Source of the DNA: an uncultured Prevotella sp.
GTDB lineage: Bacteria > Bacteroidota > Bacteroidia > Bacteroidales > Bacteroidaceae
Direction: 5' to 3'
Length of the DNA: 64,000 nt
NCBI GenBank assembly: GCA_944319795.1
Contig: CALUFA010000010.1
Span: 1-64,000 of the forward strand
Position numbers and translations under genes: made by a program. Under the pieces are notes generated by a model. It ran no database searches, had not been told where the DNA came from, and worked only from the letters and a program-made list of their open reading frames with translations. Of the stretch, positions 35,157-43,769 are shown one piece after another. Numbering within the stretch: position 1 is the stretch's first letter; each line of letters opens with the position of its first letter.

Positions 35157-35624
35157 TTAAACGTGGTGCGCGAAACGTTCCTCGGCCAAGCGTTCATACT
35201 TAGTGCCGGGCCGTCCGTAGTTGGCGTAAGGATGAATGCTGATGCCTCCGCGCGGAGTGAACAGCCCCGTAACCTCTATGTACTTGGGATCCATCAGCCT
35301 TATCAAGTCTTTCATTATGATATTCACGCAGTCTTCGTGGAAGTCGCCGTGGTTGCGGAAGCTGAAGAGATACAGCTTCAGGCTCTTGCTCTCAACCATC
35401 TTGACGTCGGGCACGTAGCTGATGCGTATCTCGGCGAAGTCGGGCTGGCCCGTAATCGGGCACAGCGAAGTGAACTCGGGGCAGTTGAAGCGCACCCAAT
35501 AGTCGTTGTCCTGATGCTTGTTCACGAACGTTTCGAGCACGTCAGGAGCATAGTCCGTGCGGTATTCCGTGGTTCGTCCGAGGCTCTTCAGGCCCTCGTC
35601 CTTTCTCGTATCGTTGTTTGTCAT
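35157..35624 (-). CDS. queF: NADPH-dependent 7-cyano-7-deazaguanine reductase (preQ1 synthase)
   Basis: Reduces preQ0 to preQ1 in queuosine biosynthesis. The T-fold protein of 155 residues is the short, unimodal (YkvM) type. The catalytic Cys lies in [20 protein letters not shown] (the nucleophile that forms the thioimide). The QueF motif [20 protein letters not shown] is intact. Its ATG overlaps the TGA of the upstream transporter gene by 4 bp (ATGA), so the two are translationally coupled. The stop is 10 bp before the hairpin-derived start region of the patatin gene. Confidence 0.93.
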   Translation of the reverse strand: MTNNDTRKDEGLKSLGRTTEYRTDYAPDVLETFVNKHQDNDYWVRFNCPEFTSLCPITGQPDFAEIRISYVPDVKMVESKSLKLYLFSFRNHGDFHEDCVNIIMKDLIRLMDPKYIEVTGLFTPRGGISIHPYANYGRPGTKYERLAEERFAHHV

Positions 35625-36313
35625 GACAGTTTAAATACTTTCCAAATGTTATAACTAATGCCTTCGTCGTAAACGTCCTCGCCCTCGTGCTGCTTAGTCT
35701 TGCGCACAACGCGCACCGTTACGGGCAGGACTACAATCTCGTACAGCGTCTTAAGCACCACCTGCGATATGATGAGCGACGCCATTTCGCCTGCCGGCAC
35801 CACGCCCGACAGCGCCAACGGGAAGAACACAAGCGAGTCGGCGGTCTCGCCGAAGAGCGTGCTCACCACGGCGCGCAAGGAGAAGTGCTTGCCATGCGAC
35901 GATATTTTCATGCGGCTCATCACATAAGCGTTGATGAACGAGCCTACGAGAAACGCCACGAACGAGGCCGCGGCTATGCGCGGGGCGAGGCCGAACACGG
36001 CGTGGAAGCCTTCGTCGTTGTGCCAGTAAGGAGCCCCGGGAATGGCGTCGGCCAGCGCGCCGAAGGCCACGAAGATAAGGTTCATCGCGAAGCCGAGCCA
36101 TATCAGCAGGCGCGCCTTGCGGAATCCCCACACCTCGCACACGCAGTCGTTGATGATGTAAGACACGGGGAACACGAGCAGTCCGCCCGTAATGTTCACC
36201 TCTCCGAACGAGATTTGCTTTGTTTCCAATACGTTAGCCGTTATCAGGCAAACGCAGAACAGCGTACTGAAAAGCAAGAACAGCACGCTTACCTGTTGTT
36301 TTCGTTGTTCCAT
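35621..36313 (-). CDS. Queuosine precursor transporter (YhhQ/VUT family)
   Basis: Inner-membrane protein with about six segments that imports preQ0/preQ1 (COG1738). Typical motifs are [21 protein letters not shown]-like (20 residues: [20 protein letters not shown]) and [18 protein letters not shown] with [20 protein letters not shown]. Coupling to queF by a 4-bp overlap fits the role. The frame is open to a TTG at 36340, but the ATG at 36313 ([10 protein letters not shown]) gives a normal start. Upstream lies an unusually long word-repeat hairpin. I looked for a preQ1 riboswitch there and saw none. Confidence 0.88.
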   Translation of the reverse strand: MEQRKQQVSVLFLLFSTLFCVCLITANVLETKQISFGEVNITGGLLVFPVSYIINDCVCEVWGFRKARLLIWLGFAMNLIFVAFGALADAIPGAPYWHNDEGFHAVFGLAPRIAAASFVAFLVGSFINAYVMSRMKISSHGKHFSLRAVVSTLFGETADSLVFFPLALSGVVPAGEMASLIISQVVLKTLYEIVVLPVTVRVVRKTKQHEGEDVYDEGISYNIWKVFKLS

Positions 36314-36352
36314 TTCCTTGTTTTTAAAGAGGTTAGACAAGCACTCTATGTT

Positions 36353-36546
36353 TGGGGTTTTGAGGTTATGCGGTTATTGGGTTATGCGGTTTTGAGGTTG
36401 TTGGGTTATGCGGTTTTGGGGTTGTTGGGTTATGCGGCCGTGCGGTTTTCATACCGTACAACCGTAAAACCGTAAAACCGCACAACCATAAAACCTCACA
36501 ACCGTAAAACCTCATGACCTTATAACCGTAAAACCTTACAACCGCA
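36353..36546. repeat. Tandem-word hairpin upstream of yhhQ-queF (period 8)
   Basis: The left arm (36353-36449) is about twelve octamers of the type GCGGTTAT/TGGGTTAT. The right arm (36452-36546) is about twelve of the type ACAACCGT/AAAACCGT. The octamer phase is kept through both arms, giving a near-loopless stem of about 95 bp. Confidence 0.85.
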
Positions 36547-36661
36547 CATCTTTTCCGCATGCAAAATTACTGCATTTTCCCGTATTTTGTACCGCTTATG
36601 TATGTAAATTTTGCATCTTATTGCAACCTGTTGATTTTCAACGTATTACCCACACCGTTCT

Positions 36662-36742
36662 AAAAGGTTGCCTTTTAGCCAGCAAAAGGTTACCTTTCAG
36701 TATGCCGTTTGCCGCCTTTTAGAACGCAAAACACGGCATTTT
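36662..36742. repeat. 81-bp four-palindrome array, copy e
   Basis: Units start at 36662, 36684, 36706 and 36728: AAAAGGTTGCCTTTT, AAAAGGTTACCTTTC, CGTTTGCCGCCTTTT, AAAACACGGCATTTT. The 22-bp pitch is exact although units 3 and 4 are degenerate. Confidence 0.8.
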
Positions 36743-36849
36743 GCATTACGGGCGGTTTCGGTTTACATAAAAGCGGACATTCTTTTATCTAAAAGCAGAC
36801 ATCCATTTATATAAAAAACGTAAACTTGATGAGATTTTAAACATTTTTG

Positions 36850-36880
36850 TTTGCGCTGTGAGATTTAAACGATAACTTTG
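36850..36880 (+). promoter_or_regulatory. tlpA-like gene promoter (TTTG-N19-TAACTTTG)
   Basis: TTTG at 36850-36853 and TAACTTTG at 36873-36880 are 19 bp apart, an exact match to the Bacteroidota promoter pattern, 32 bp before the start codon. Confidence 0.75.
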
Positions 36881-36911
36881 CGTTAAGTAAAATATTAAAA
36901 CACAACAGACA

Positions 36912-37991
36912 ATGAAAAAGACTCTTACCATCGCCGCACTTGCGCTCGGGTGCATGTCGGCCACTGCGCAAGACACGGCCTACAAGATTACGGGCACCGT
37001 GCCAGCGGACATAAAGAAGGTATATTTAGGCGTAATGACGCAGCGCGAACCGATAGACAGCGTAACCGTAAAAGACGGTAAATTCGAGTTCAACGGCACG
37101 CGCCAACTCAACGAGATAATTTACGTTATGACCCCTGAGGGCAACTGCCCGGTATTCAACGACGGCACACCCGTTGACCTTAACGCCGTAAGCAACACCT
37201 TAACAGGCTCTGAACTGAACAAGAAGCTCTACGGATACGAACAGCAGTTGGACAAATACAACCAACAGATGAACAAGCTGTATCCTGAATACATGGCCGC
37301 AACCAAAGACGCCTCGGCCGAAGGAAAGGCAAAGGCGAAGGAATTGGAAGCGCAACTTAACGAGACATGGGGCGGCAAGAAAGACGCTACGCTCGGCATC
37401 ATAAACGAGAATAAGGACAACCTCATACCGGCCGCTTACATCAATGCGGTGGCTTACATGCTCGGTTACGACGAGCTGAAAAAACTTTTACCCGACACGG
37501 CCCCATACTACAACCACCCTGCAATGGCCGGCGTGAAGCGCCAACTCGCCGCCCTTGAGAAGCGCAGGCCGGGCATGCCGTTCACCGACCTGACGATGAA
37601 CGACACCGAGGGAAAGGCGCGCCGGCTGAGCGAATGGTGCGGTAAGGGCAATTACGTGCTTGTGGACTTCTGGGCAAGCTGGTGCGGCCCGTGCCGCCAG
37701 GAGATGCCCAACGTTGTGGCGAACTATAAGAAATACCACGAAAAGGGCTTCGAGGTTGTCGGCGTTTCGTTCGACAACAAGGCCGAAGCATGGAAAAACG
37801 CAATAAAAAGCCTCGGCATGCCGTGGCCCAACATCAGCGACCTGAAGGGCTGGCAGTCGGCCGCCGCCTCTACATACGGCATCAACGCCATACCGGCCAA
37901 CGTGCTTCTCGACGGCAGCGGAAAGATAGTTGCCGTTGACTTGCGCGGCGGCGACCTCGGCGCAAAGCTCAAAGAGGTGTATGGTTTTTGA
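36912..37991 (+). CDS. TlpA/ResA-type thiol-disulfide oxidoreductase with DUF4369 domain
   Basis: Periplasmic thioredoxin-fold protein. Signal peptide (MKKTLTIAALALGCMSATAQ) ends at about residue 20. A DUF4369-like beta domain (about 25-115) comes next, then a helical linker rich in Lys and Ala (about 115-220). The thioredoxin/AhpC-TSA domain (about 225-359) has the redox motif WASWCGPCRQEMPNV and the cis-Pro region GINAIPANVLLD. The 359-residue length fits. The usual role is reduction of disulfides, for cytochrome maturation or general thiol control. Its stop (TGA) directly precedes a long hairpin. Confidence 0.88.
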   Translation: MKKTLTIAALALGCMSATAQDTAYKITGTVPADIKKVYLGVMTQREPIDSVTVKDGKFEFNGTRQLNEIIYVMTPEGNCPVFNDGTPVDLNAVSNTLTGSELNKKLYGYEQQLDKYNQQMNKLYPEYMAATKDASAEGKAKAKELEAQLNETWGGKKDATLGIINENKDNLIPAAYINAVAYMLGYDELKKLLPDTAPYYNHPAMAGVKRQLAALEKRRPGMPFTDLTMNDTEGKARRLSEWCGKGNYVLVDFWASWCGPCRQEMPNVVANYKKYHEKGFEVVGVSFDNKAEAWKNAIKSLGMPWPNISDLKGWQSAAASTYGINAIPANVLLDGSGKIVAVDLRGGDLGAKLKEVYGF

Positions 37992-38190
37992 GAACTTATA
38001 GAATTAAAAGAAGTTACCGCCCCCTGCGGTCGCTAAGAAGTTAAAGCCAAATGCGTTGCTGGCATGTATAGCTTTATGCTATCGGACATCTTAACCTACC
38101 CTGGTTCATGCCCATGCCACTAACAAAGCATTTGGCCTTAACTTCTTAGCGACCGCAGGGAGCGGTAACTTCTTTTAACTCTTTAACTTC
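37991..38190. repeat. Tandem-word hairpin between the tlpA-like gene and hsp20 (GAAGTTA words)
   Basis: The left arm (37991-38058) and right arm (38126-38190) pair over more than 60 bp with few mismatches. Each contains GAAGTTA-type words plus a shared block CCCTGCGGTCGCTAAGAAG. The loop is ~68 nt. Same word family as at the etf locus. Convergent genes flank it, so it likely ends both transcripts. Confidence 0.85.
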
Positions 38191-38196
38191 CGTATG

Positions 38197-38628
38197 TCAT
38201 CCAACGGTAATCTGCCTTACCACGTTCTGCTCTTCTTTCTTTATCTTAGGCAGCACTACGGTGAGCACGCCGTCGGCTACACGGGCCGATATGTTGTTGC
38301 GGTCTACGTCGTCGGGGAGAATCAATGTCTGCTCGAACTTTGAGTAAGCGAACTCGCGGCGCAGATAGTGAGCCTTCTTGTTGTCGTCGGTATGCTCCTT
38401 CTTGCTCTCCATCTTGATGTGCAAGTCGCCTTCTTGGTTGAGGTGTACGTTGAAGTCCTCCTTCGTCATACCCGGCGCCGCAACCTCCACTTCGTAGTCT
38501 ACTTCGCTCTCCTTAACGTTTATCGCCGGGGCGGTGGCATTGGTGCGCGGCATGAAGTCGGTGTCGAAGAAATCGTTGAATACGTCGGGTAACCAAGAAT
38601 TTTTACGATTAACTGGTGTCATAATCAT
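38197..38628 (-). CDS. Small heat shock protein, Hsp20/alpha-crystallin family
   Basis: ATP-independent holdase chaperone that binds unfolding proteins. A 143-residue protein: N-terminal arm with SWLPDVFNDFFDTDF, alpha-crystallin domain (about residues 35-130) with YEVEVAAPGMTKEDFNVHLN and the conserved ADGVLTVVLPKIKKEEQN. The C-terminal IxI-type motif is replaced by QITVG. Single gene; its upstream region carries a perfect 21-bp hairpin at 38731-38776. Heat control is expected but no CIRCE or sigma-32 site is recognisable. Confidence 0.92.
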   Translation of the reverse strand: MIMTPVNRKNSWLPDVFNDFFDTDFMPRTNATAPAINVKESEVDYEVEVAAPGMTKEDFNVHLNQEGDLHIKMESKKEHTDDNKKAHYLRREFAYSKFEQTLILPDDVDRNNISARVADGVLTVVLPKIKKEEQNVVRQITVG

Positions 38629-38730
38629 TGTCTCCTATTCATTAATTGTTATTGAATGCTGTTTTGTTTGCGGCCTCCGGCGTTCCCGTCGGCCTTCGCT
38701 TAAGGTAATGCAACAAGCATACCATAACGA

Positions 38731-38776
38731 AAGTTGCGCCATAATGTCGGTCAAAACCGACATTATGGCGCAACTT
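38731..38776. promoter_or_regulatory. Perfect 46-nt hairpin upstream of hsp20
   Basis: A 21-bp stem without a mismatch (AAGTTGCGCCATAATGTCGGT and its complement) closes on a four-base loop CAAA (TTTG on the minus strand). It lies 103 bp upstream of the hsp20 start. It is much more perfect than the other hairpins here. Its role is unknown: operator, leader structure or remnant of a mobile element. Confidence 0.75.
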
Positions 38777-38779
38777 ACG

Positions 38780-38938
38780 AATGAAAAATTAAAAATGAAC
38801 AATGAGAAATCAGGAAATGAAAAATGAACAATCCCGGTCAGACTTTGTTCAAGCTGAAACACGCATCCTGATTATTCGTTTTTCATTTCCTGATTGTTCA
38901 TTGTTCATTTTTCATTATTCATTTTCTTATTATTCGTA
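38780..38938. repeat. Tandem-word hairpin between hsp20 and ppx (period 7, AATGAAA)
   Basis: The left arm (38780-38832) is AATGAAA, AATTAAA, AATGAAC, AATGAGA and similar. The right arm (38868-38938) is TTTCATT, GTTCATT, ATTCATT and similar. The arms pair over about 50 bp, and the right arm touches the ppx stop at 38930. Confidence 0.8.
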
Positions 38939-39814
38939 TTTCGTGCGGTATAGGCCGTCGATTATGCTGTCGGCCAAGCTGATGTTGGGCACCTTGATGC
39001 TGCCGCAGCCGAGGGCTTCGGCCACGGTCATGAATATCTCCGACGCCGGGATGATTACGTCGGCGCGGTCGGCCTTAAGGCCGTATTGCTCAATGCGCTC
39101 GTCAACGCTCAGCTGCTTGAGCTTTGAGTAGACTTCATTTATCTCGGCAACGGTAACCTCACGCGGGTCCTTGCTCGAATGGGTTAGCTTGAACAGCTTG
39201 TTGATGTTGCCGCCGGAGCCTATCATGCGCATGTCGGGCATGTCCTTGGCGAAGCGTCTGAGGTCGGCCTTCATGTTCTCGACGGTCTCCTTCGACACCA
39301 TGCCGCCGAGCATCCTGAGCGTGCCGATGTTGTAAGAATGGCTGTGGGTGAGCACTCCGTCGTGCAGCAACGAAATCTCCGTGCTGCCTCCGCCCACGTC
39401 GATGTAGGCGTAATTGCCGCTGGCGCTCTCTATGTTTTCAACGATGTTGTTGCACAGCAGGCGCGCTTCCTCGCGGCCGTTGATTATCTCTATGTCGATG
39501 TCGGTGGCCTTGCGCAGCTTGTCGAGCACCTTCTTGCCGTTGTCGGCGTCGCGCATGGCCGAGGTTGCGCAGGCGCGGTAGTCGTCGACTTGGTTGAGCT
39601 TCATAAGCTGGTAGAAAGCCTTGAGCATGTGCTTCATCATCACCGCGCGCTCTTTTGAAATCTTACCGAGCGTGAACACGTCGGAACCTAAACGCAATGG
39701 TACGCGCATGTACATGACGCGCGAAATCTGTTGGCTGCCGTCTTGGGCCGTCCTGAAGTTCTTAATGAGCAGTCGCGCTCCGTTAGAACCGATGTCTATT
39801 GCCGCTAATCTCAT
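38930..39814 (-). CDS. Exopolyphosphatase/guanosine pentaphosphatase family protein (Ppx/GppA)
   Basis: ASKHA-fold phosphatase that releases phosphate from polyphosphate or from pppGpp. Phosphate-binding motifs are RLAAIDIGSNGARLLIKNF at the N-terminus and YAYIDVGGGSTEISLLHDG (about residues 135-155); GSGGNINKLFKL follows later. At 294 residues it has only the two catalytic ASKHA domains and lacks the C-terminal HD-like region of E. coli Ppx, the short form common in Bacteroidota. It lies downstream of ppk on the same strand, the usual pairing, though 305 bp separate the two. Confidence 0.87.
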   Translation of the reverse strand: MRLAAIDIGSNGARLLIKNFRTAQDGSQQISRVMYMRVPLRLGSDVFTLGKISKERAVMMKHMLKAFYQLMKLNQVDDYRACATSAMRDADNGKKVLDKLRKATDIDIEIINGREEARLLCNNIVENIESASGNYAYIDVGGGSTEISLLHDGVLTHSHSYNIGTLRMLGGMVSKETVENMKADLRRFAKDMPDMRMIGSGGNINKLFKLTHSSKDPREVTVAEINEVYSKLKQLSVDERIEQYGLKADRADVIIPASEIFMTVAEALGCGSIKVPNISLADSIIDGLYRTKYE

Positions 39815-40119
39815 GGTTTAAATGTTTTAGGAGTAAAGGAGCAAGGAGTAAAGTAGTAAGTAGGTATGTATTGAAAGGACGCTGCAGTCCGCCTTACGGT
39901 TTTGCTTCCTTACACGCTTTACGCATGAATGGTATATTTAAATAACGTATTTTCCGATTGATTATTTTGTCTGCCGCTTTCGATTTGCTATCACACTGGC
40001 TGTCAGCATGTTACCGCCGACGTTACGAAAGGTGGCCTTTTATGTTGCAAAAGACCGCCTTTTACGCCGCGAAAGGTGGCCTGTTGCAGCGTAAAAAGCG
40101 GTCTTTTGCAATCCGTAGG
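39815..40119. other. Gap between ppx and ppk
   Basis: Contains a weak word-repeat stretch near the ppx start (GGAGTAAA, GGAGCAA, GGAGTAAA at 39831-39853) and array copy f. No promoter box is convincing, so ppx may be read from ppk through the array. Confidence 0.4.
40027..40107. repeat. 81-bp four-palindrome array, copy f
   Basis: Units start at 40027, 40049, 40071 and 40093: GAAAGGTGGCCTTTT, AAAAGACCGCCTTTT, GAAAGGTGGCCTGTT, AAAAAGCGGTCTTTT. It lies 12 bp past the ppk stop. Confidence 0.85.
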
Positions 40120-42219
40120 TTATTCCCCTTCAGTGCTTACGGCCTTCGCCTCGGCCTCGTAAGCGTTGTGAAGCTCTTCCTGCGAGCGGAATGGGCGGTC
40201 GCCGACAACGGGCTGTATCACGTTGTCGCCCGACCCGTCAACGATGCGTCCGTTGGTGGTGTCGCTCAGTCCGTATTCCACCGTGCGCAGCAAGTCGCGC
40301 TGCATGTCGGCGTCGTAGACGGGAGTCATCACCTCGATGCGGTTCAACAGGTTGCGCGGCATCCAGTCGGCGCTGCCTATGTAATACTTTGGCGCTCCGC
40401 CGTTGCAGAATATCAGTATGCGCGAATGCTCCAGGTAGCGGTCTATTATGCCTACGGCCTTGATGTTGCCGCCCGTGCCTGACGCGTCGGTAACGAGCGA
40501 GCAGTTGCCGCGGAGCACTATGCCTATCTTCACGCCGGCGGCCGAGGCGGCGTAGAGCTTGTTCACTACGTCGAGCTCGGTGATGTGGTTTATCTTCATC
40601 TTTATCCACGCCTCGCGGCCCGCGCGGGCGTTCTTTATCTCGTTGTTGATGAGCGAGAGTATGCGGTTCTTCATAGAGTTGGGCGACACCATGAGTTCCT
40701 TGAAGCGCACCTGGGAGAAGGGGCGGTCGATGAAGTCGAACACTTTCTTCACCTCCTGCACTATGTTCTTCCTCGCGGTCATCATCAGGTAGTCGGTGTA
40801 AGTCTTGGCGTTGCCCTCGTGGAAGTTGCCAGTGCCTATGCAGGCTATGTTGCCCTGCTTCGACTCTATGTACAAAAGTTTAGAGTGAATCTTAAGTCCC
40901 TCGACGCCGAAGATTACGTTGATGCCCTCTTCCTGCATGCGCTTGCTCCACTTTATGTTGCTTTCCTCGTCGAAACGGGCCAGCAGTTCGACTACGGCCG
41001 TGACCTTCTTGCCGTTGCGCGCGGCGCAGATGAGCGCCTTTACCACCTTTGAGTCTTTCGCCAAGCGGTACAACGTGGTCTTTATCGACTTAACCTCTGG
41101 TTTAAGGGCAGCCTCGCGCAACACGCGGATGTAGCCGTCGAACGAATGGTAAGGCACATGGATGAACAGGTCCTTGCGGCGTATCTGGTCGAGAATGCTC
41201 TCTTGCGACAGGAACTCGGGCTTCATTATGGGTTTCCACTTGGGGAACTTCAGCTCGTCGTGGCCGCAGTCGGGGAAGCCCATCAGGTCGCGGTGGTTCT
41301 GGTAACGGCTGCTGGCGAGCGACGCGTCGAGCTTGCTCACGTCGATTTTCGACATCAGCTTCTTCCTCATGTCCTTTGGCATCTGCTTGTCGTAGATGAG
41401 GCGCACGGGGTCGCCGTGCCTGCGGCTGTTCACTCCCTTGGCGATTTTCTGCAGCACGCCGTAGTCGAAGTCGTTCTCCATTTCCATCTCGGCGTCTTTC
41501 GTGAACTTAAACGAGTAAGCCTCGAACGTGCCCGGCTTGAAGCCGATGAAGATGAGCGGAAGGCAGTAGCGCACGACGTCGTCGAGATACATGATGTTGT
41601 CGAAACCGTCGGACGACGGCACCTTGACGAAGCGTCCATTCTCCCTGTCGGGCACCTTGATTATGGCCAAGCTGCTCTTAGGCAAGTGCAGCGCGTCGGT
41701 TTGCTCGGTCTTCTTCACCAAAAGGTAAATGCGGTTGTCCTCAAGCTGGCCTATCTCGTCGATTTCGGAGAACCATATAGGGTTAGTGTAGCCGTTAAGC
41801 CGGTCGTGGAAATAGCTTTTCAGGAACGCCTCCTGCTCCCCGTTGAGCTGCGTGTTGTCGATAAGGCGTATGTTGTGCTGCTCAAGAGCCTTGAACACTT
41901 CGTCTATCGCTACGGTGTACTCCTGGCTGAACTGCGTATTGAGCTTGTTTATCGTCTTGATAGTCTTCCGTATGTTGTCGTGCTGTTTGCGTATTTCCTT
42001 GTTGTCTGATTCCAACAAGCGGTTGAGCGAAGCCATGCGCACGCGGAAAAACTCGTCGAGGTTGTTAGAGTAAATGCCGAGGAACGACAGCCTTTCCAAC
42101 AATGGTATGTTCTCCTTGCGGGCTTCCTGCAATATGCGGTGGTTGAAGTACATCCAACTGACGTCGCGCTCAACGTAACGCGTCTCCTTCTTCTTCTTTG
42201 AAATAATCTTTACAGCCAT
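40120..42219 (-). CDS. ppk: Polyphosphate kinase 1
   Basis: Reversibly transfers the terminal phosphate of ATP to a growing polyphosphate chain. 699 residues, the normal Ppk1 size. The N-terminal domain begins with RYVERDVSWMYFNHRILQEA and has FLGIYSNNLDEFFRVRMASL. The phospholipase D-like catalytic domains follow. The autophosphorylated His is in GVEGLKIHSKLLYIESKQGN, and a second conserved His in GTGNFHEGNAKTYTDYLMMT. C-terminal YYIGSADWMPRNLLNRIEV is typical. With the downstream ppx it forms the polyphosphate turnover pair. A CAAAAGTA box (42335-42342, minus strand) may be its -7 element. Confidence 0.94.
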   Translation of the reverse strand: MAVKIISKKKKETRYVERDVSWMYFNHRILQEARKENIPLLERLSFLGIYSNNLDEFFRVRMASLNRLLESDNKEIRKQHDNIRKTIKTINKLNTQFSQEYTVAIDEVFKALEQHNIRLIDNTQLNGEQEAFLKSYFHDRLNGYTNPIWFSEIDEIGQLEDNRIYLLVKKTEQTDALHLPKSSLAIIKVPDRENGRFVKVPSSDGFDNIMYLDDVVRYCLPLIFIGFKPGTFEAYSFKFTKDAEMEMENDFDYGVLQKIAKGVNSRRHGDPVRLIYDKQMPKDMRKKLMSKIDVSKLDASLASSRYQNHRDLMGFPDCGHDELKFPKWKPIMKPEFLSQESILDQIRRKDLFIHVPYHSFDGYIRVLREAALKPEVKSIKTTLYRLAKDSKVVKALICAARNGKKVTAVVELLARFDEESNIKWSKRMQEEGINVIFGVEGLKIHSKLLYIESKQGNIACIGTGNFHEGNAKTYTDYLMMTARKNIVQEVKKVFDFIDRPFSQVRFKELMVSPNSMKNRILSLINNEIKNARAGREAWIKMKINHITELDVVNKLYAASAAGVKIGIVLRGNCSLVTDASGTGGNIKAVGIIDRYLEHSRILIFCNGGAPKYYIGSADWMPRNLLNRIEVMTPVYDADMQRDLLRTVEYGLSDTTNGRIVDGSGDNVIQPVVGDRPFRSQEELHNAYEAEAKAVSTEGE

Positions 42220-42411
42220 GTCCTTATCTTGTTCAAAATAAAACCATATACAACATTACATTAAAACGCTTCAGCCGCAAACACGGGCCGAAACGGTAGA
42301 AAACCTGAATGCCGCGCAGCATTCAAAGTTTTTGCAAAAGTAAACTTATTATTCTGTTCTTTCATGGTATTAGGTGTTAAGTTACGGATAAAATATTGTT
42401 TCAAACGTGTT

Positions 42412-43356
42412 TCACGACACGGCCAACAGCTTCTCCTTGCCGCAAAACCAGCGTGAAAGGCGCAGCCTGTCCATAACCCATGCCACGGCCAAACTGCCGG
42501 CAACGACGAACACGACCGACACCACCGTGAACAGCAGGGCCGTGGGGTCGAAGCTGAAAAAGGGGACGAAGCTCTTGGTGATAATAGTAAACATCGGCGA
42601 GAAAAGCAATATCGAAAGCGTGTTTTCGCCGACCATCAGGGCGAGCCGCTTAACCTTCGGCTTTATATAGGGATACGCCGCAAGCGCCAGGCTCATGGCA
42701 AGATAGGTCATTACGACGCCCTGAAGCGCCGCCCTGTCCATGCCTTCGGGGCTGAACAGGCAAAACAACGCCAGCGGAACAGCCGCCCAACACGACGGCC
42801 GGAACGCCGACATGAAGCCCACTCCGGCCTGTCTCAGGGCCGCTCCGGCGAGAAAATACATAGCATTGTCGAAATTAACAATGTGCAAAAGGCGCGAAGC
42901 TGCGAAAAGGCAGACGCCCAACACGCACACGAACGAGACCCAACCAAGACGGCGGCAAAGGCGGCTGACGGCGTAATAAATAATGTAACACACAATCAGC
43001 GTGTGCAAATACCAATACGGCCCGAGCGGATGCAGCAGCAGTTTGTCGAAAAACACCGCCGGCGTAAGATTGTCGATGTGCTCGCGTATGGGCAGGACCG
43101 AAGCCATGACGACGTAGCCAGCCTCCATGACCGCGTATGGAACGAACAACCACTTTACCTGGCGCACCATGCGCGTGAAGCCCTTGTCCATGTTGGCAAG
43201 ATAGCCCGAAATTACCAAGAAGACCGACATGTGGAACGTATATACCACCTGCTTGGCATAAGGATACTTATCGCCGACGTAAACCAAATGGAATATTATC
43301 ATCAAAACGATGAAGACACACTTCAAGAAATCTATCTGACAGACGCGCTTGTTCAT
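42412..43356 (-). CDS. Membrane acyltransferase (acyltransferase 3 family)
   Basis: A 314-residue integral membrane protein with about ten segments. The N-terminal catalytic region has CQIDFLKCVFIVLMIIFHLV, with the family His in the second turn, and TFHMSVFLVISGYLANM. The family O-acetylates or otherwise acylates sugars and polysaccharides of the envelope. No sugar-specific partner domain is present and no glycosyltransferase genes are nearby, so the acceptor is unknown. A CAAAAGTA box at 43490-43497 is a plausible -7 element on the minus strand. Single gene. Confidence 0.8.
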   Translation of the reverse strand: MNKRVCQIDFLKCVFIVLMIIFHLVYVGDKYPYAKQVVYTFHMSVFLVISGYLANMDKGFTRMVRQVKWLFVPYAVMEAGYVVMASVLPIREHIDNLTPAVFFDKLLLHPLGPYWYLHTLIVCYIIYYAVSRLCRRLGWVSFVCVLGVCLFAASRLLHIVNFDNAMYFLAGAALRQAGVGFMSAFRPSCWAAVPLALFCLFSPEGMDRAALQGVVMTYLAMSLALAAYPYIKPKVKRLALMVGENTLSILLFSPMFTIITKSFVPFFSFDPTALLFTVVSVVFVVAGSLAVAWVMDRLRLSRWFCGKEKLLAVS

Positions 43357-43660
43357 TTTATCCGAATGAATGTTTGTTGCTTTCAGTTGTTTATTTTAAT
43401 AACCCCTTTAATGCGCTTTTTATTATATAAAGTACGAACATTTATCACTTTCAACCTTAAAATTTACAAAAGCACTATTGGAAAACGCGCAAAAGTACCA
43501 AATCGTTACTTTCACTTTGTCACATAAAAGGATTTTTTTGCGACATTACGTAACATGGCCGCATGCGGTTAGGTAAATAGCACACAGGGCTGATTTCTTT
43601 GTGACAAGTAGCGCATATTGTTCTATTTTACTGAAAAACAAATTATTATTGCCTATTTAT

Positions 43661-43691
43661 TTTGAAGTTTGCCATACTTGCACTATCTTTG
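43661..43691 (+). promoter_or_regulatory. ptb-buk promoter (TTTG-N19-TATCTTTG)
   Basis: TTTG at 43661-43664 and TATCTTTG at 43684-43691 are 19 bp apart; the ptb start is 79 bp downstream. The rest of the 413-bp divergent gap is AT-rich and shows nothing further apart from the acyltransferase promoter box. Confidence 0.75.
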
Positions 43692-43769
43692 CACAAAAAG
43701 ACAAAAAGTGTGCGGTTTTGGATGTTTACGCCACGCCACTGATTGCCATAGCACTTAAATCTTATAACC

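Larger units (their letters stand above)
36314..36911. other. 598-bp divergent gap with hairpin, array and tlpA promoter
   Basis: From left to right it holds the period-8 hairpin (36353-36546), a TAATTTTG box on the minus strand for yhhQ-queF (36562-36569 read as CAAAATTA), array copy e (36662-36742), and the tlpA promoter (36850-36880). Nothing else is recognisable. Confidence 0.6.

Noticed and set aside
36314-36400. preQ1 riboswitch upstream of yhhQ-queF
   Set aside because: I looked for the short pseudoknot with its conserved A-rich tail and C-rich loop; the region is filled with the octamer hairpin and no such motif is evident.
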